From Candidatus Cloacimonas sp. (GTDB lineage: Bacteria > Cloacimonadota > Cloacimonadia > Cloacimonadales > Cloacimonadaceae), in contig DAONFA010000015.1 of assembly GCA_035403355.1 (NCBI GenBank), positions 16,939 through 28,543 of the forward strand: DNA of 11,605 bases. The letters run 5' to 3'. The notes under the pieces are model-generated. The model searched no databases and was not told where the DNA came from. It was given only the letters and a program-made list of their open reading frames with translations. Shown piece by piece: positions 1 to 6,995 of the stretch. Within the stretch, counting starts at the first letter, position 1. Each line of letters starts with the position of its first letter. A program made the translations under genes and the position numbers.

Positions 1-100
1 CGTTTAGGGTTGATCGGTAGGTCAACCCTTCGGAAAAACGACATCCTTGTCGTTTAGGGTTGATCGGTAGGTCAACCCTTCGGAAAAACGACATCCTTGT
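1..100. repeat. Two identical 50-bp short repeat units
   Basis: Positions 1-50 and 51-100 are identical base for base. Each unit holds hairpin B (8-bp arms, 8-base loop) and the left half of hairpin A, whose right half is supplied by the next unit. A third copy at 365-414 differs at two positions, a C to T after the B hairpin and a C to T in the loop of hairpin A. Perfect identity of the adjacent pair suggests recent duplication. Confidence 0.95.
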
Positions 101-364
101 CGTTTCACTTACAACCAAGCTATCCGGTTACAAATAACTTTTTCCGTAACTCAGGTTATCGTGGCTACCAAGTTGATGAGGACATCAACTTTCCGGAACA
201 CTTGCAACCACCCGGAAAAACGACATCCTTGTCGTTTCACATACAATCAAGCTATTTTGTTACCGATAATTTTAACGGTAACTCAGGTTATCGTTGCTAA
301 CAAGTTGATGAGGACATCAACTTTCCGGAACACTTGCAACCAACCGGAAAAACGACATCCTTGT
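101..364. repeat. Two 132-bp long repeat units
   Basis: Units 101-232 and 233-364 are the same length and align throughout with scattered substitutions. Each contains, in order, CGTTTCAC, the D inverted repeat, ACTCAGGTTATCG, hairpin C, a TTCCGG/CCGGAA inverted repeat (about 191-215 in the first unit) and the left half of hairpin A. Differences concentrate in loops. The D stem is perfect in the second unit but shorter in the first. Confidence 0.9.
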
Positions 365-414
365 CGTTTAGGGTTGATCGGTAGGTCAACCCTTTGGAAA
401 AACGACATTCTTGT

Positions 415-607
415 CGTTTCACATACAACCAAGCTATTTTGTTACCGATAGATTTTTCCGTAACTCAGGTTATCGTTGCTAACAAGTTGATGAGGACATC
501 AACTTTCCGGAACACTGCAACCAAGCTATTTTGTTACCGATAACTTTAACAGTAACTCAGGTTTTCTTTGCTACCAAGTTGATGAGGACATCAACTTTCC
601 GGAACAC
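415..607. repeat. Long repeat unit fused to a partial unit lacking hairpin A
   Basis: Positions 415-515 match the first 101 bases of the long unit. The sequence then jumps through TGCAACC (516-522) directly to the AAGCTATTTTG part of another long unit, which ends with hairpin C at 577-596 and GGAACAC at 607. The missing piece includes hairpin A and the unit start. The motif CAACC occurs on both sides of the lost piece in intact units, so slippage or recombination at this 5-bp match explains the junction. Hairpin C lies about 20 bases past the stop of the lipoprotein at 617-1189 and could protect or end its transcript, although no T-run follows it on that strand. Confidence 0.8.
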
Positions 608-616
608 ATTTATTGG

Positions 617-1189
617 CTAATATTTTTCTACTGCTTTATCCAGCTCCTGAAATGCCTGTGATGCTTTAAACTGATTGTAAAGCGCTTCTTCGTTGCGAAT
701 ACTGTCCGCTAATTTTTTGTTGATATCATCTTTCGGTATTTTTAGCTGTATCCAGGTTTTGTAACGAGCACCTTCAGGTTCGGTAACTTTTCTGGTTTCC
801 ACTTTCCCCATTAAAACACCCGTAAACTTTGCTGAAGAAACAGCTTTTACCACATTTTGCGTAAGGGCTAAAACCTGAGGGTCTTTAACGCCAGCTTCTT
901 CTTCATAATTTTTCAGCATACTGTTTACCAAAACTTCTACATATTGTGCTGCTTCTTGAAGAGCATTGGCTCTGGCGGCATCCATTGACAAATTCTCTGA
1001 AACCTTGGTTGCCTGTCCATAAGTACAAACAAAATCCGTTTCAGGTTGTGTTGCCCACCATGCGGGACGGTAAACTTCCTCTCCCTGGGGTTTAGTTGTT
1101 GGAGCTTTTTGTTTGTTGGAACTGCAGGATGCTATCATCAATAGCACAGCCAGTAACACCAACAGTAACATCATTTTGTGTAATTTCAT
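617..1189 (-). CDS. LPP20-like outer-membrane lipoprotein
   Basis: The product is a 190-residue lipoprotein. The start at 1189 is chosen because GGAGG lies 5 bases upstream of that ATG; an upstream in-frame start at 1231 would add 14 residues before the signal peptide and has no such site. Residues 1-22 form a lipoprotein signal: Lys-rich start, hydrophobic core and lipobox I-A-S-C with Cys22 as the lipidated residue. The mature part begins with a Ser/Lys/Pro-rich linker, then R-P-A-W-W-x-x-x-P, a Y-G-Q-A strand and a helix with A-A-R-A-N-A-L-Q-E-A-A. This arrangement is typical of the LPP20 family (named after a Helicobacter surface lipoprotein), whose biochemical role is unknown. The C-terminus is charged and helical. 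It stands apart from its neighbours with its own likely promoter. The family call is by motif pattern only. Confidence 0.75.
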   Translation of the reverse strand: MKLHKMMLLLVLLAVLLMIASCSSNKQKAPTTKPQGEEVYRPAWWATQPETDFVCTYGQATKVSENLSMDAARANALQEAAQYVEVLVNSMLKNYEEEAGVKDPQVLALTQNVVKAVSSAKFTGVLMGKVETRKVTEPEGARYKTWIQLKIPKDDINKKLADSIRNEEALYNQFKASQAFQELDKAVEKY

Positions 1190-1237
1190 TTTTCCTCCAT
1201 TCGGGGTTAACATATTCTTTCTTCTTTTCACATTATC

Positions 1238-1252
1238 TTGTTAATTTAACAA
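1238..1252. promoter_or_regulatory. 15-bp palindrome at the promoter, possible operator
   Basis: TTGTTAATTTAACAA is a perfect inverted repeat with 7-bp arms around one central base. It overlaps the end of the predicted -10 element and the expected transcription start of the lipoprotein gene, a position where a dimeric repressor could block RNA polymerase. The region is AT-rich, so a chance palindrome is possible. Confidence 0.35.
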
Positions 1253-1279
1253 TCTAATCAAGCTGCAGATATGTGTCAA
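1251..1279 (-). promoter_or_regulatory. Predicted promoter for the LPP20-like lipoprotein
   Basis: On the minus strand a perfect TTGACA (1279-1274) is followed after 17 bases by TAGATT (1256-1251), which matches TATAAT at four of six positions. The expected start is near 1244, giving a leader of about 55 bases. The 295-bp gap 1190-1484 that contains it has no other convincing feature: GCTAATAAATA occurs twice (near 1346 and 1460), and no clear intrinsic terminator for phnC is visible. Confidence 0.5.
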
Positions 1280-1484
1280 GTTCAAAATGCAAGACCCAAA
1301 ACCCAAGGTTTTCATAATCTTCGGTCTATTGCAAGAAATGTAGTTGCTAATAAATAAAGTATCTACATAAGTAGCATATAGTTAAGTACCTATTTTTACT
1401 TTGGATAAGAGAAGTGAATGAAAAAAGCTGTTCCTCTTCTACTATCTGCTTGCAAAACGGCTAATAAATATCTGGCAATGGACC

Positions 1485-2237
1485 TTAGATTTCTTCGGCA
1501 TCCTGACCGTAGATTTCTTTGAAGCGAATATTATCAATCTGGTCAGGAATACCTTCAAAGACCTTATGTCCTTCTTTAAGAGCTAAAACCCTGTTTCCAT
1601 AACGCCGAGCCAGGGTTAAAAAGTGCAAAGAGCAAATTATACTGATTCCCTCTCTGTTTATTTCCCCTAAGTATTGCATTATGGAATCGGCTGTAGCAGG
1701 GTCTAAACTGGCTACCGGTTCATCGGCTAAAATTAGAGATGGCTTTTGCATTAAGGCACGGGCTATGCCAACTCGTTGTTGTTGCCCGCCTGAGAGGAAT
1801 TTCACTTTTTTCTCCGCAAAATCCTGTAACCCTACTTTTTCCAGATTTTGTTGTGCCAGTTCATAGTCCTCTTTGCTAAAAGGTGAAAGAGGTGAATGAT
1901 AGCCAAGGCGTCCGGTTAACACATTCGTAAGGACGCTTAAGTTTTTCACCAGGTTAAATTGCTGAAAGACCATTCCGATTTGCCTTCGGTAATGTCTCAG
2001 TTCTATGCCTTGAAGTTGCAGAATGTTTTCATTGCGGAAAAGGATTTGTCCGCTGCTTGGTTCTATCAGGCGATTGACACAACGCAGGAAAGTAGATTTT
2101 CCGCTGCCGGAAAGTCCTAATAAAATTACAAAGTCCCCTTCTTCCACTTTCAGAGATAAATCTTCCAATGCCCATTTTTTGCCGTCATAACTCTTGCTTA
2201 AGTTATTCACTTCAAGCAAATTACTTTTTTGGTTCAT
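1485..2237 (-). CDS. phnC: Phosphonate-type ABC transporter ATP-binding protein PhnC
   Basis: This 250-residue protein is a complete ABC ATPase that would power uptake of phosphonate, phosphite or a related oxyanion across the inner membrane. Visible motifs are Walker A G-L-S-G-S-G-K-S-T (41-49), the Q-loop around Gln92, signature L-S-G-G-Q-Q-Q-R (148-155), Walker B L-I-L-A-D-E-P (168-174), D-loop S-L-D (177-179) and the switch His205. Length and the N-L-V-x-x-L-S-V-L-T-N-V-L-x-G-R-L segment (95-111) fit PhnC rather than general amino-acid importers. Its ATG overlaps the phnD stop in an ATGA and no clear Shine-Dalgarno site is present, so translation is probably coupled. No permease gene follows: the next gene downstream is a lipoprotein after a 295-bp gap. 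The substrate cannot be told from sequence. Confidence 0.88.
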   Translation of the reverse strand: MNQKSNLLEVNNLSKSYDGKKWALEDLSLKVEEGDFVILLGLSGSGKSTFLRCVNRLIEPSSGQILFRNENILQLQGIELRHYRRQIGMVFQQFNLVKNLSVLTNVLTGRLGYHSPLSPFSKEDYELAQQNLEKVGLQDFAEKKVKFLSGGQQQRVGIARALMQKPSLILADEPVASLDPATADSIMQYLGEINREGISIICSLHFLTLARRYGNRVLALKEGHKVFEGIPDQIDNIRFKEIYGQDAEEI

Positions 2238-3160
2238 TTGAGCAGTTCGGCAGGGTCCATATTCATTGTCTTAAGGGTTGTGCGCACAATTTCGTAGTCC
2301 TCATCGGAGGCATATTCCAAGCCATCAATATCGTATAGAGTTTTCAAGACCTTTTTCCCTTCCTCACTTTGGGCATAACGATATAAGGTTTGCACAATTA
2401 TGCCTTCCAGTTCGGGAGGAAGGTCTTTCCTGAAAGTTACTGTATCATTAGGAATCCAATCGGTATAATCAACAATTTTAACTTTCTCAAAAACATCGGG
2501 ATAGGTCTCCAACAGTTTTTCCCGGGCATCCATTGGCTTTCCCGTTGCGTCAGGTGGCGACCAATAACTGCAACCTACATCTGCTCTTCCGCTATAAACA
2601 GCTAAAATAGCTTGCGGATGACCTCCGGCAAAGAAATAATCCTTAGGCGTAATACCCCTTTGTTTTAAGATTGCGGAAGGATAAATATAACCGGAAGTGG
2701 AGGCAGCATCCGTATAGGCAATTATTTTGCCTTCAATATCCTGTAAGGAATTAATTTTACCATCGCTGCGGGCTACAAACTGTCCCCGGTATTTGGTTAA
2801 GCCATTGCGGACGGTCATAAGCCGCACTTGGGCATCGTATTTTTGTTTAGCTAAAATGTAAGCATAAGTTGGCAACCAGGCAACATCTGCCTGATAAGTT
2901 CCCAAGGCCTCAATAACAGCCGCATAGCTGGTAGGAACCGCTACTTTGAAATGCAAGTTGGTTTCTTTTTCCAGAAAGCTGGCAATTGCCTCGCCGCTGG
3001 AAACCACTTTACCCGCTTCCAAAGAAGGGACAAAAAACATTTTAATAGGATTCTGTTTGGAACCGAGTTTTCTATTGGCTTTTTCCAGACGACTTTCCTT
3101 TGTTCCGCAACCGAATATTAAAAGTGCTACTAAGGCAAGCCAGATACACTTTTTGCACAT
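2234..3160 (-). CDS. phnD: PhnD-type phosphate/phosphite/phosphonate-binding lipoprotein
   Basis: The product (about 308 residues) is the substrate-capturing component of an ABC importer. The ATG at 3160 is preferred because AAGGAG (3175-3170) lies 9 bases upstream; an ATG at 3166 and a TTG at 3169 are in frame but only 3 and 0 bases from that site. The signal peptide ends in lipobox I-F-G-C (Cys18), so the protein is lipid-anchored. The mature part shows PhnD-family hallmarks: Y-Q-A-D-V-A-W-L-P-T-Y-A-Y, the S-L-Q-D-I-E-G-K segment, the T-D-A-A-S-T-S-G-Y-I-Y-P-S ligand-loop motif and G-R-A-D-V-G-C. It overlaps phnC by four bases and is separated from the upstream radical SAM gene by 69 bp that may hold a promoter. 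The ligand is unproven, and members of this family can bind phosphite, methylphosphonate or other anions. Confidence 0.87.
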   Translation of the reverse strand: MCKKCIWLALVALLIFGCGTKESRLEKANRKLGSKQNPIKMFFVPSLEAGKVVSSGEAIASFLEKETNLHFKVAVPTSYAAVIEALGTYQADVAWLPTYAYILAKQKYDAQVRLMTVRNGLTKYRGQFVARSDGKINSLQDIEGKIIAYTDAASTSGYIYPSAILKQRGITPKDYFFAGGHPQAILAVYSGRADVGCSYWSPPDATGKPMDAREKLLETYPDVFEKVKIVDYTDWIPNDTVTFRKDLPPELEGIIVQTLYRYAQSEEGKKVLKTLYDIDGLEYASDEDYEIVRTTLKTMNMDPAELLK

Positions 3161-3177
3161 TGGCATCAACTCCTTTT

Positions 3178-3194
3178 AAGGTATATAATACCTT
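3178..3194. promoter_or_regulatory. 17-bp palindrome over the phnD -10 box, possible operator
   Basis: AAGGTATATAATACCTT has perfect 7-bp arms AAGGTAT/ATACCTT around ATA. It covers the predicted -10 element and start point of phnD. It could be a repressor site, for example for phosphorus control, or a small mRNA hairpin. A second inverted repeat, CCTGTAG/CTACAGG, spans the stop codon of the upstream gene (about 3200-3236). Confidence 0.35.
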
Positions 3195-3212
3195 CTTTTC
3201 CTGTAGAGCCAA
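3185..3212 (-). promoter_or_regulatory. Predicted internal promoter for phnDC
   Basis: On the minus strand TTGGCT (3212-3207) is followed after 16 bases by TATTAT (3190-3185), matching the -35 and -10 consensus at four and five of six positions. The expected start is near 3178, just before the AAGGAG ribosome site, leaving a short leader of about 18 bases. It would let phnDC be expressed apart from the upstream operon. Confidence 0.4.
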
Positions 3213-3229
3213 ACTTGGTCAAGCAAAAA

Positions 3230-4501
3230 CTACAGGTAATCCCAGTCCTCAAAAAACTGGTCAATCAACAAAACAGGATTTTTCCAGGTTTCCTGAAATG
3301 TAAGCCGATTAAATCCATCCAGGGTTTCACCGTCAAAATTAAAAATACAGGAAGGCAGTATAATTATCTCATCATTTTCAGGCGCAAGCTGTCTCTTCAA
3401 ATCGGAATAAGTTAGCAAACCGGAAACGGTGATATCGGGACCGAAAAAATCATTGCGGATAACTTGAACGCGAATAACCTGATTTTCCAATCGTTTATTC
3501 AGGTCATCGGCAATTTTGGAGATAACTTCTTTGGCACACACCGAACTAATCATCAAATAGTTGAGCGGTTTTTTTCTCAGCTCTTTCAGTAATGCTCTTT
3601 TTCTTTGTTTATAGGTTTGAATAGTTAAACGCAACATTCCGATTCCGTTTTCCAGCTGAGGATAATCGGCATAAAATTCGTCCGGGGGAATTTCGCGTTG
3701 TGCCATCACATAAAATTCATCAGCAGGGTAAATGATGGAGCTCTGAAAAGTGTTTCTTGCCTCGTTCAGCAAATCCAGCATTTCGGCAGCGCTTTGTTCA
3801 TTGAAGGTTTTCAGGTTACACAGGTTTTTACGGTATTTAGTTAAACCCACGGGAACAATGCCAATGGAAAGACAGTTAAAATCGGGTTGAAGAAGGTTAT
3901 TTAAGGTCTGTTTTAATGCCTCATTATCATTGTAACCGGGAACGCAAACAATTTGAATATGGAACTGGATTCCGTATTGGCTGAAATATTTTAACACAGA
4001 TAAAACATCTATTTCCTTTGAGGGACGCATCATCTTATTGCGTAGGGCATTATCCGTTGTATGCAAAGAGATATACAAGGGAGTTATCCTTTGCGTAACA
4101 ATGCGTTCAATATCCTCTTCCCGCAGATTGGTTAGCGTGATGTAATTGCCAAACACATAAGAATATAAATAGTCATCATCTTTAGTATATAAAGTGGGTC
4201 TTAAAGAAGGGGGCATCTGATCTATAAAACAAAAAATGCAGGAATTTTCACAATGGCGCACCTTATATGGCTCCGGTTCAATTCCCAGAAAGCTTTTCTC
4301 CTCTCGTTGGATAGTTACTTTCAAGGGTATTCCTTCAGCAGAGATAAGTTCCAGTTCAAATTCGTAATCGGAGGTATAAAATTCCAAATCCAGAAAGTCC
4401 CTTACTTCCTGTCCGTTTACTGCCAGCAACATATCACCGCTCTTAATACCGCTTTTTTCTGCCAAGCTTTTGGGTAAAACACTCTGAATAAGGATAGCCA
4501 T
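3230..4501 (-). CDS. PDZ/DUF512 radical SAM-like iron-sulfur protein
   Basis: This 423-residue protein has the three-part build of the DUF512 family (COG1625-like Fe-S oxidoreductases). An N-terminal PDZ-like module (about 5-65) holds S-G-I-K-S-G-D-M-L-L-A-V-N-G. A radical SAM-like cysteine cluster C-E-N-S-C-I-F-C-F follows (Cys84, Cys88, Cys91; CX3CX2C). A long C-terminal DUF512 domain (about 220-415) includes the P-A-D-E-F-Y motif. These proteins are presumed to bind a [4Fe-4S] cluster and S-adenosylmethionine, but the reaction is unknown. Its ATG lies 16 bp after the amidase stop with only a weak ribosome site, consistent with operon expression. All three cluster cysteines are intact and the length is normal, so it is probably functional. 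Confidence 0.9.
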   Translation of the reverse strand: MAILIQSVLPKSLAEKSGIKSGDMLLAVNGQEVRDFLDLEFYTSDYEFELELISAEGIPLKVTIQREEKSFLGIEPEPYKVRHCENSCIFCFIDQMPPSLRPTLYTKDDDYLYSYVFGNYITLTNLREEDIERIVTQRITPLYISLHTTDNALRNKMMRPSKEIDVLSVLKYFSQYGIQFHIQIVCVPGYNDNEALKQTLNNLLQPDFNCLSIGIVPVGLTKYRKNLCNLKTFNEQSAAEMLDLLNEARNTFQSSIIYPADEFYVMAQREIPPDEFYADYPQLENGIGMLRLTIQTYKQRKRALLKELRKKPLNYLMISSVCAKEVISKIADDLNKRLENQVIRVQVIRNDFFGPDITVSGLLTYSDLKRQLAPENDEIIILPSCIFNFDGETLDGFNRLTFQETWKNPVLLIDQFFEDWDYL

Positions 4502-4517
4502 TTATCTAATCCAGCTT

Positions 4518-5639
4518 TTAGGTGTTTCTAATTCTATCGTAACGAAACTTAAAACGCTTAATACCTTCAAAAATCGTGCGTGCCAGGCGTTCCTGATACT
4601 CTTCGTTTACCAGTAGCTGTTCTTCCTCGGCATTACTGATAAAGCCCATTTCAATTAAAATAGAAGGCATAAAAGCACCTCGCAGAACATAGAAATTTGC
4701 CTGTTTAACTCCTCTGTCAATACTTTGGGTTCCGGCAATAATGTTTTGCTGCACACTGGTAGCCATAATATTGCTGTTTTCCAGATGTTCCGTTTGGTTA
4801 AGGTCACTCAGGATAAAAGAAAGGTCGTCGTATTTCTTTTTTGCCTCGCTGCCACCCTCAAAGCGTTCTACAACGGCATTTTCCATTGCTTCCACAGCTC
4901 TGGCATCGGAAGTTTGGGCTGTGGAAAGATAATATGTTTCAATGCCTTGCGAAGCAGTTGCTTTACTGGAATTGGAATGCAAGCTGATAAATAGGTCTGC
5001 CTTTTTATCATTGGCAAAACGAGTTCTATCCTGCAGAGAAACAAAACGATCGGTATCACGGGTTAGTAAAACAGTAATTCCCAGCTCGGTTTCAATCAGT
5101 TTTTTCAGTTTGAGGGCAACAGCAAGATTAACATCTTTTTCATTCGCTTTCAGTTTTTTACCGATAGCACCAGGATCTTTTCCTCCGTGACCGGGGTCTA
5201 AAACTATTGTTTTTACGCAGTTATCAATCGGTTTGGAAATTTGGAAGGTATTGCCTTTGCGTTGAATGGCAGAAGGAAAATGCGTCTTCAGGTGCTCGGT
5301 GATAAAAATGGAGGGCAGGTAAAGATGCTCTCCTTTGCGTAAAAGAGGATATTGCATATTGTAAGAAACGGTCTTCAATGTATAATAAGCCGAATTTTCC
5401 AGAAAGATAAACTGCTCATCATAGAGGTTCAAATACAATCTGTTGTCGCTTCTATCCTGTTTATTGATAGCTTTAAAGATGGTGCTGAAATCCTCCAAAT
5501 CCACATAATTAATGGAAGATAATGTTGTTTCTTTCAGGGTTTGGGGCTTTGCCTCTCCTTTAATCTGAATAGTGAGATTGGCAAAAAGCATCCCTAAACA
5601 GGATATCAGCATAAGAAAGGTAACTAATTTCTTTGTCAT
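4518..5639 (-). CDS. N-acetylmuramoyl-L-alanine amidase (Amidase_3, zinc)
   Basis: This 373-residue exported enzyme cleaves the bond between N-acetylmuramic acid and the stem peptide, as in daughter-cell separation or wall recycling. Residues 1-20 are a hydrophobic signal peptide ending L-F-A. About 21-135 form a substrate- or localisation-type N-domain, possibly AMIN-like or copper-amine-oxidase-N-like; its identity is not certain. The catalytic Amidase_3 domain spans about 143-365. It has I-V-L-D-P-G-H-G-G-K-D-P-G (His151), Glu167, I-S-L-H-S-N (His221) and I-L-I-E-M-G-F (Glu330). These are the expected zinc ligands His, Glu, His and the catalytic Glu. GGAG sits 8 bases before the ATG, which also overlaps the upstream stop in an ATGA. 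It belongs to the oadB operon. Confidence 0.94.
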   Translation of the reverse strand: MTKKLVTFLMLISCLGMLFANLTIQIKGEAKPQTLKETTLSSINYVDLEDFSTIFKAINKQDRSDNRLYLNLYDEQFIFLENSAYYTLKTVSYNMQYPLLRKGEHLYLPSIFITEHLKTHFPSAIQRKGNTFQISKPIDNCVKTIVLDPGHGGKDPGAIGKKLKANEKDVNLAVALKLKKLIETELGITVLLTRDTDRFVSLQDRTRFANDKKADLFISLHSNSSKATASQGIETYYLSTAQTSDARAVEAMENAVVERFEGGSEAKKKYDDLSFILSDLNQTEHLENSNIMATSVQQNIIAGTQSIDRGVKQANFYVLRGAFMPSILIEMGFISNAEEEQLLVNEEYQERLARTIFEGIKRFKFRYDRIRNT

Positions 5640-6580
5640 TGTGTTTGCTCCGCTTGGGGGTTAAATTCCGAAGCAGGATTTATTTCCTGCGGCGAAGAAG
5701 AAAAATCGGGAGTCCAAATATCCGAACTGGTAATATCCTGAGTGAAAAGATGCGTAAAACCAAGCTCTAAAGCTGTATCCACTACTTCAGAGTATTCGGT
5801 TTCCGAAATTCCTCTTGCCAGTTCCTTATAGTTTTTTGCTTTTCCGGTAGGGTAATATTGTCCCATCAGAGATAGAGTAATATCTGTTCCCAATTCATCT
5901 GCCAAAGTGCGTAGATTTTCTTTGCACCCGGCTAAATTATGGGGCAAAACCAGCATCCTAATCAGCAATCCTTTTTTGGCAATTCCTTTTTCATCAATTG
6001 TTAAAAGCCCTACCTGAGAATACATTTCTTTTATCGCAGCAATGGCTACGGTAGGATAATCCCGGGCAGAAGAATACTTTTGGGCATAAACTTGATGGGC
6101 ATACTTGAAATCGGGCATATAGATATCTATCAATCCGTTCAGTGTTTGCAGAGTTTCCACTTTTTCATAAGCGGAGGAATTCCAAAGAACAGGAATAGTT
6201 AATCCCTTTTCTTTAGCTTGAATAATGGCATCCCTAATCTGAAGGGTAAAAGGAGTAGGAGTAACCAGATTTATATTATGAGCTCCTTCGTCTGCCAACT
6301 TTAACATTAAGCGGATAAGTTCTTCACCCGAAATATCTTTTCCCCAGCATAAAGTAGAGATTTCATAATTTTGACAGAAAACGCAGCGTAAATTACAGCC
6401 CGCAAAGAAAATAGTCCCACTTCCGCAAGTTCCGCTGAAACAGGGCTCTTCGCCAAAATGACGAGTAGCCAAATTTATTCTCAGTTTATCCGTAACCCCA
6501 CAAAAGCCCTTTTGCTTTGTTCTATCAATGCCGCAATTGCGTGGGCAAATATTACAGGAAAGCATTTGGGGATGGGACAT
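5636..6580 (-). CDS. PflX-like radical SAM protein
   Basis: This 314-residue protein resembles PflX (COG1313), a homolog of pyruvate formate-lyase activating enzymes. An N-terminal cysteine set C-x-x-C-x-x-x-C...C (Cys9, 12, 16, 27) suggests a zinc or second Fe-S site. It is followed by F-F-A-G-C-N-L-R-C-V-F-C-Q-N-Y with the radical SAM cluster cysteines 62, 66 and 69. Further family features are V-T-P-T-P-F in place of the usual V-T-P-T-H, W-N-S-S-A-Y-E and I-D-I-Y-M-P-D-F-K. Its target protein or substrate is unknown and no pyruvate formate-lyase gene is in the window. The ATG follows the cdd stop with no gap (TAAATG) and the gene overlaps the amidase by four bases. The last ~30 residues are a Ser/Pro/Gln-rich tail of low complexity. 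Confidence 0.88.
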   Translation of the reverse strand: MSHPQMLSCNICPRNCGIDRTKQKGFCGVTDKLRINLATRHFGEEPCFSGTCGSGTIFFAGCNLRCVFCQNYEISTLCWGKDISGEELIRLMLKLADEGAHNINLVTPTPFTLQIRDAIIQAKEKGLTIPVLWNSSAYEKVETLQTLNGLIDIYMPDFKYAHQVYAQKYSSARDYPTVAIAAIKEMYSQVGLLTIDEKGIAKKGLLIRMLVLPHNLAGCKENLRTLADELGTDITLSLMGQYYPTGKAKNYKELARGISETEYSEVVDTALELGFTHLFTQDITSSDIWTPDFSSSPQEINPASEFNPQAEQTQ

Positions 6581-6982
6581 TTAACTTCTCTTCAAAGTGA
6601 AAGCAGAGGGAAACAATTCTTTGATCATAGTTTTCTGAATATCATTACGGTTTGCATATATTACCTGAAGCTCAGGTGCAAATTCATAAATAACTTGCCG
6701 GCAAGCACCACAAGGGGGAAAACTTTCGTCACTATCTACATAAACGGCTATTTCTGAAAAAGCTCTGTATCCTTCGCTGACTGCTTTGAAAATAGCATTG
6801 CGTTCTGCACAGATAGTTAAAGAATAAGAGGCATTTTCTACATTGCAGCCGGTGAAAATATGTCCGTCAACAGTTTTCACGGCACAGCCAACTTTATAAT
6901 GAGAATATGGAGAATAAGAATTTTCGGCTGCCTTTTGGGCTGCTTTCAGCAATTCTTTTTCTTCGGAATTTAATGCTACCAT
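6581..6982 (-). CDS. cdd: Cytidine deaminase
   Basis: This 133-residue cytosolic enzyme converts cytidine and deoxycytidine to uridine and deoxyuridine in pyrimidine salvage. The length is typical of the homotetrameric type. The zinc site is complete: T-I-C-A-E-R-N-A-I supplies Cys58 and the proton-shuttle Glu60, and P-P-C-G-A-C-R-Q supplies Cys91 and Cys94. The substrate-binding N-x-E stretch V-E-N-A-S-Y-S lies at 48-54 and Y-S-P-Y-S-x-Y-K-V-G-C-A near the N-terminus. GAGAGG is 6 to 7 bases before the ATG. It lies 13 bp after oadB and directly abuts the PflX-like gene, so it is co-transcribed with both. Confidence 0.97.
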   Translation of the reverse strand: MVALNSEEKELLKAAQKAAENSYSPYSHYKVGCAVKTVDGHIFTGCNVENASYSLTICAERNAIFKAVSEGYRAFSEIAVYVDSDESFPPCGACRQVIYEFAPELQVIYANRNDIQKTMIKELFPSAFTLKRS

Positions 6983-6995
6983 CGCTATCCTCTCT

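Larger units (their letters stand above)
1..607. repeat. Modular tandem array of hairpin repeats (50-bp and 132-bp units)
   Basis: The whole stretch is non-coding and built from two alternating units: short units at 1-50, 51-100 and 365-414, and long units at 101-232, 233-364 and 415-515, plus a fused partial long unit up to 607. Both unit types end with the same hairpin. Four short inverted repeats recur. Hairpin A has arms AAACGACA/TGTCGTTT and loop TCCT, at 36-55, 86-105, 218-237, 350-369 and 400-419. Hairpin B has arms AGGGTTGA/TCAACCCT, at 6-29, 56-79 and 370-393. Hairpin C has arms AGTTGATG/CATCAACT and loop AGGA, at 171-190, 303-322, 485-504 and 577-596. Hairpin D has arms GTTACCG/CGGTAAC and is best kept at 259-282. 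Arms are perfect in almost all copies while loops and linkers vary. The array starts before position 1, so its full length is unknown. No function is recognised. Confidence 0.93.

Noticed and set aside
97..451. Open reading frames of 67 and 96 codons inside the hairpin array
   Set aside because: They simply follow the tandem repeats, encode repeated peptides, lack ribosome sites and overlap each other in different frames.
1..607. CRISPR array
   Set aside because: The stretches between palindromes are themselves repeated, not unique spacers, unit lengths (50 and 132 bp) are too large, and no cas genes are nearby.
1410..1484. Terminator after phnC
   Set aside because: Only a weak stem with a G-U pair near a T-run was found; not strong enough to list.
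3178..3194. Intrinsic terminator between the DUF512 gene and phnD
   Set aside because: The stem is short and AT-rich and on the minus strand is followed by AAAAGGAG, not a T-run; it fits a promoter palindrome better.
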